A stretch of 5,830 bases of DNA from Bacilli bacterium (GTDB lineage Bacteria > Bacillota_I > Bacilli_A > RF39 > UBA660). The notes below the pieces were generated by a model. It did no database searches and was not told the origin of the DNA. It saw only the letters and a program-made list of their open reading frames with translations. Numbering within the stretch: the first letter of the stretch is position 1; the number at the start of each line of letters is the position of its first letter. The stretch spans positions 1-5,830 of the forward strand of contig JAIKYM010000086.1 of assembly GCA_024683115.1 (NCBI GenBank). The letters run 5' to 3'. The translations under genes were made by a program, and so were the position numbers. Shown in pieces: positions 5,612-5,830 of this stretch.

Positions 5612-5640
5612 ATACTAATCGAAAAGATAATATTTGTCAA
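5612..5640 (-). promoter_or_regulatory. Promoter of the minus-strand small RNA
   Basis: On the minus strand, a perfect consensus -35 TTGACA (5640-5635) and TAGTAT (5617-5612, 4 of 6) are separated by 17 nt. The bases upstream (5658-5641) are A-rich with two A-runs, as in UP elements. It is the only perfect -35 found in the window, consistent with high expression of a stable RNA. The predicted start is about 5605. Confidence 0.65.
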
Positions 5641-5689
5641 CTTTTTTTCTGGGTTTTTAGGCAATTTATTAAAAAAACTTATATACCCC

Positions 5690-5704
5690 ATAACCTACGG
5701 TTAT
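5690..5704. repeat. Perfect short inverted repeat upstream of recG
   Basis: ATAACC-TAC-GGTTAT is a perfect 6-bp inverted repeat with a 3-bp centre. It lies between the divergent sRNA and recG promoters, about 60 bp upstream of the recG -10. No T-tract follows, so it is not a terminator; a dimeric regulator site is possible. Confidence 0.35.
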
Positions 5705-5738
5705 ATCATATATTTATTATATAATTTTAAGTTATAAA

Positions 5739-5755
5739 TTACCTAATTTTACCTA
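5739..5755 (+). repeat. Direct repeat TTACCTA in the recG -35 region
   Basis: TTACCTA occurs at 5739-5745 and 5749-5755, exactly 10 bp apart (one helical turn), covering the place where a -35 would be. A related ACCTA lies at 5693-5697 inside the inverted repeat. This could be a tandem regulator site; no binding factor can be named. Confidence 0.3.
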
Positions 5756-5760
5756 TTAAA

Positions 5761-5769
5761 TGATATAAT
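5761..5769 (+). promoter_or_regulatory. Extended -10 promoter of recG
   Basis: TGATATAAT is a perfect extended -10 with no recognisable -35. The predicted start near 5776 gives a leader of about 14 nt containing the ribosome site AAAGGTGAT (5777-5785). Confidence 0.65.
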
Positions 5770-5789
5770 ATTTTAGAAAGGTGATATAT

Positions 5790-5830
5790 ATGGAATTATC
5801 TGAATTAAAAGGTGTTGGACCTAAGACACT
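5790..5830 (+). CDS. recG: ATP-dependent DNA helicase RecG (N-terminal start only)
   Basis: Thirteen codons are visible before the right edge, reading MELSELKGVGPKT. The LKGVGPK stretch is the helix-hairpin-helix-like beginning of RecG, which in many bacteria opens with (L)xxLKGVGPKxAxxL before the wedge domain. RecG remodels stalled replication forks and Holliday junctions. The start is supported by AAAGGTGAT 4 nt upstream of the ATG and by the extended -10 promoter 20 nt before it. Other helix-hairpin-helix proteins share GVGPK, and the helicase motifs lie outside the window, so the name is probable, not proven. Confidence 0.65.
   Translation, partial: MELSELKGVGPKT

Noticed and set aside
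5608..5724. A 38-codon plus-strand open frame starting MYTNRKDN in the recG upstream gap
   Set aside because: It has no ribosome site, covers the sRNA promoter, and resembles no family; its composition is that of translated A+T-rich spacer.
1..5830. Recoded TGA (Mycoplasma-type code), CRISPR array, insertion sequence or phage genes
   Set aside because: All tryptophans are TGG and frames are full length with TAA stops; no regularly spaced repeats, transposase motifs or terminal inverted repeats are present.

Overview
The window looks like chromosomal DNA from a low-G+C Firmicutes/Bacilli-type bacterium, possibly one of the uncultured, host-associated, genome-reduced lineages near the Mollicutes. 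The evidence is strong A+T bias, Shine-Dalgarno sites of the AAGGAGG/GGTGAT type, TAA as the stop of all eight genes whose end is visible, and protein features of Firmicutes (a MurZ/MurAB-type MurA, zinc-type ribosomal protein L31, a DUF1146/YwzB membrane protein). Tryptophan is written TGG throughout and no frame needs TGA read as Trp, so the standard bacterial code applies. There is no sign of phage, transposon, CRISPR, rRNA or tRNA.

Layout. (1) Bases 1-834, plus strand: the last 38 codons of prmC (release-factor methyltransferase), then a short alpha/beta hydrolase ending in an intrinsic terminator that contains its stop codon. (2) 844-2445, plus strand: murA (peptidoglycan precursor synthesis) from an extended -10 promoter, then rpmE (L31) with its own promoter and a short leader, closed by a bidirectional terminator. 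prmC, murA of the MurZ type and rpmE recall the Bacillus murAB-glpX-rho-rpmE-tdk-prfA-prmC neighbourhood, but no rho lies between murA and rpmE. (3) 2453-3694, minus strand: a membrane-anchored surface protein with two InlB-type B repeats and a cysteine-rich outer region, convergent with rpmE. (4) 3826-5501, plus strand: a compact operon of a sugar-transfer-associated ATP-grasp protein, an RpiB-family sugar-phosphate isomerase and a DUF1146 membrane protein, with 2-nt spacing and then an 11-nt overlap, ending in an intrinsic terminator. (5) 5503-5789: no protein gene on either strand, but a strong case for a small non-coding RNA on the minus strand (about 95 nt, own consensus -35, own terminator), divergent from (6) the first 13 codons of a likely recG at the right edge.

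Much of the content concerns the cell envelope (MurA, the surface repeat protein, ATP-grasp, a membrane protein) alongside translation genes (prmC, rpmE). The clearest candidate for something undescribed is the minus-strand small RNA at about 5508-5606. Also notable are a repeated promoter layout (TGN-TATAAT 20-22 nt before the start codon at three genes) and terminators that begin on or just after stop codons. All calls come from reading the sequence and remembered family motifs; no database search was made.
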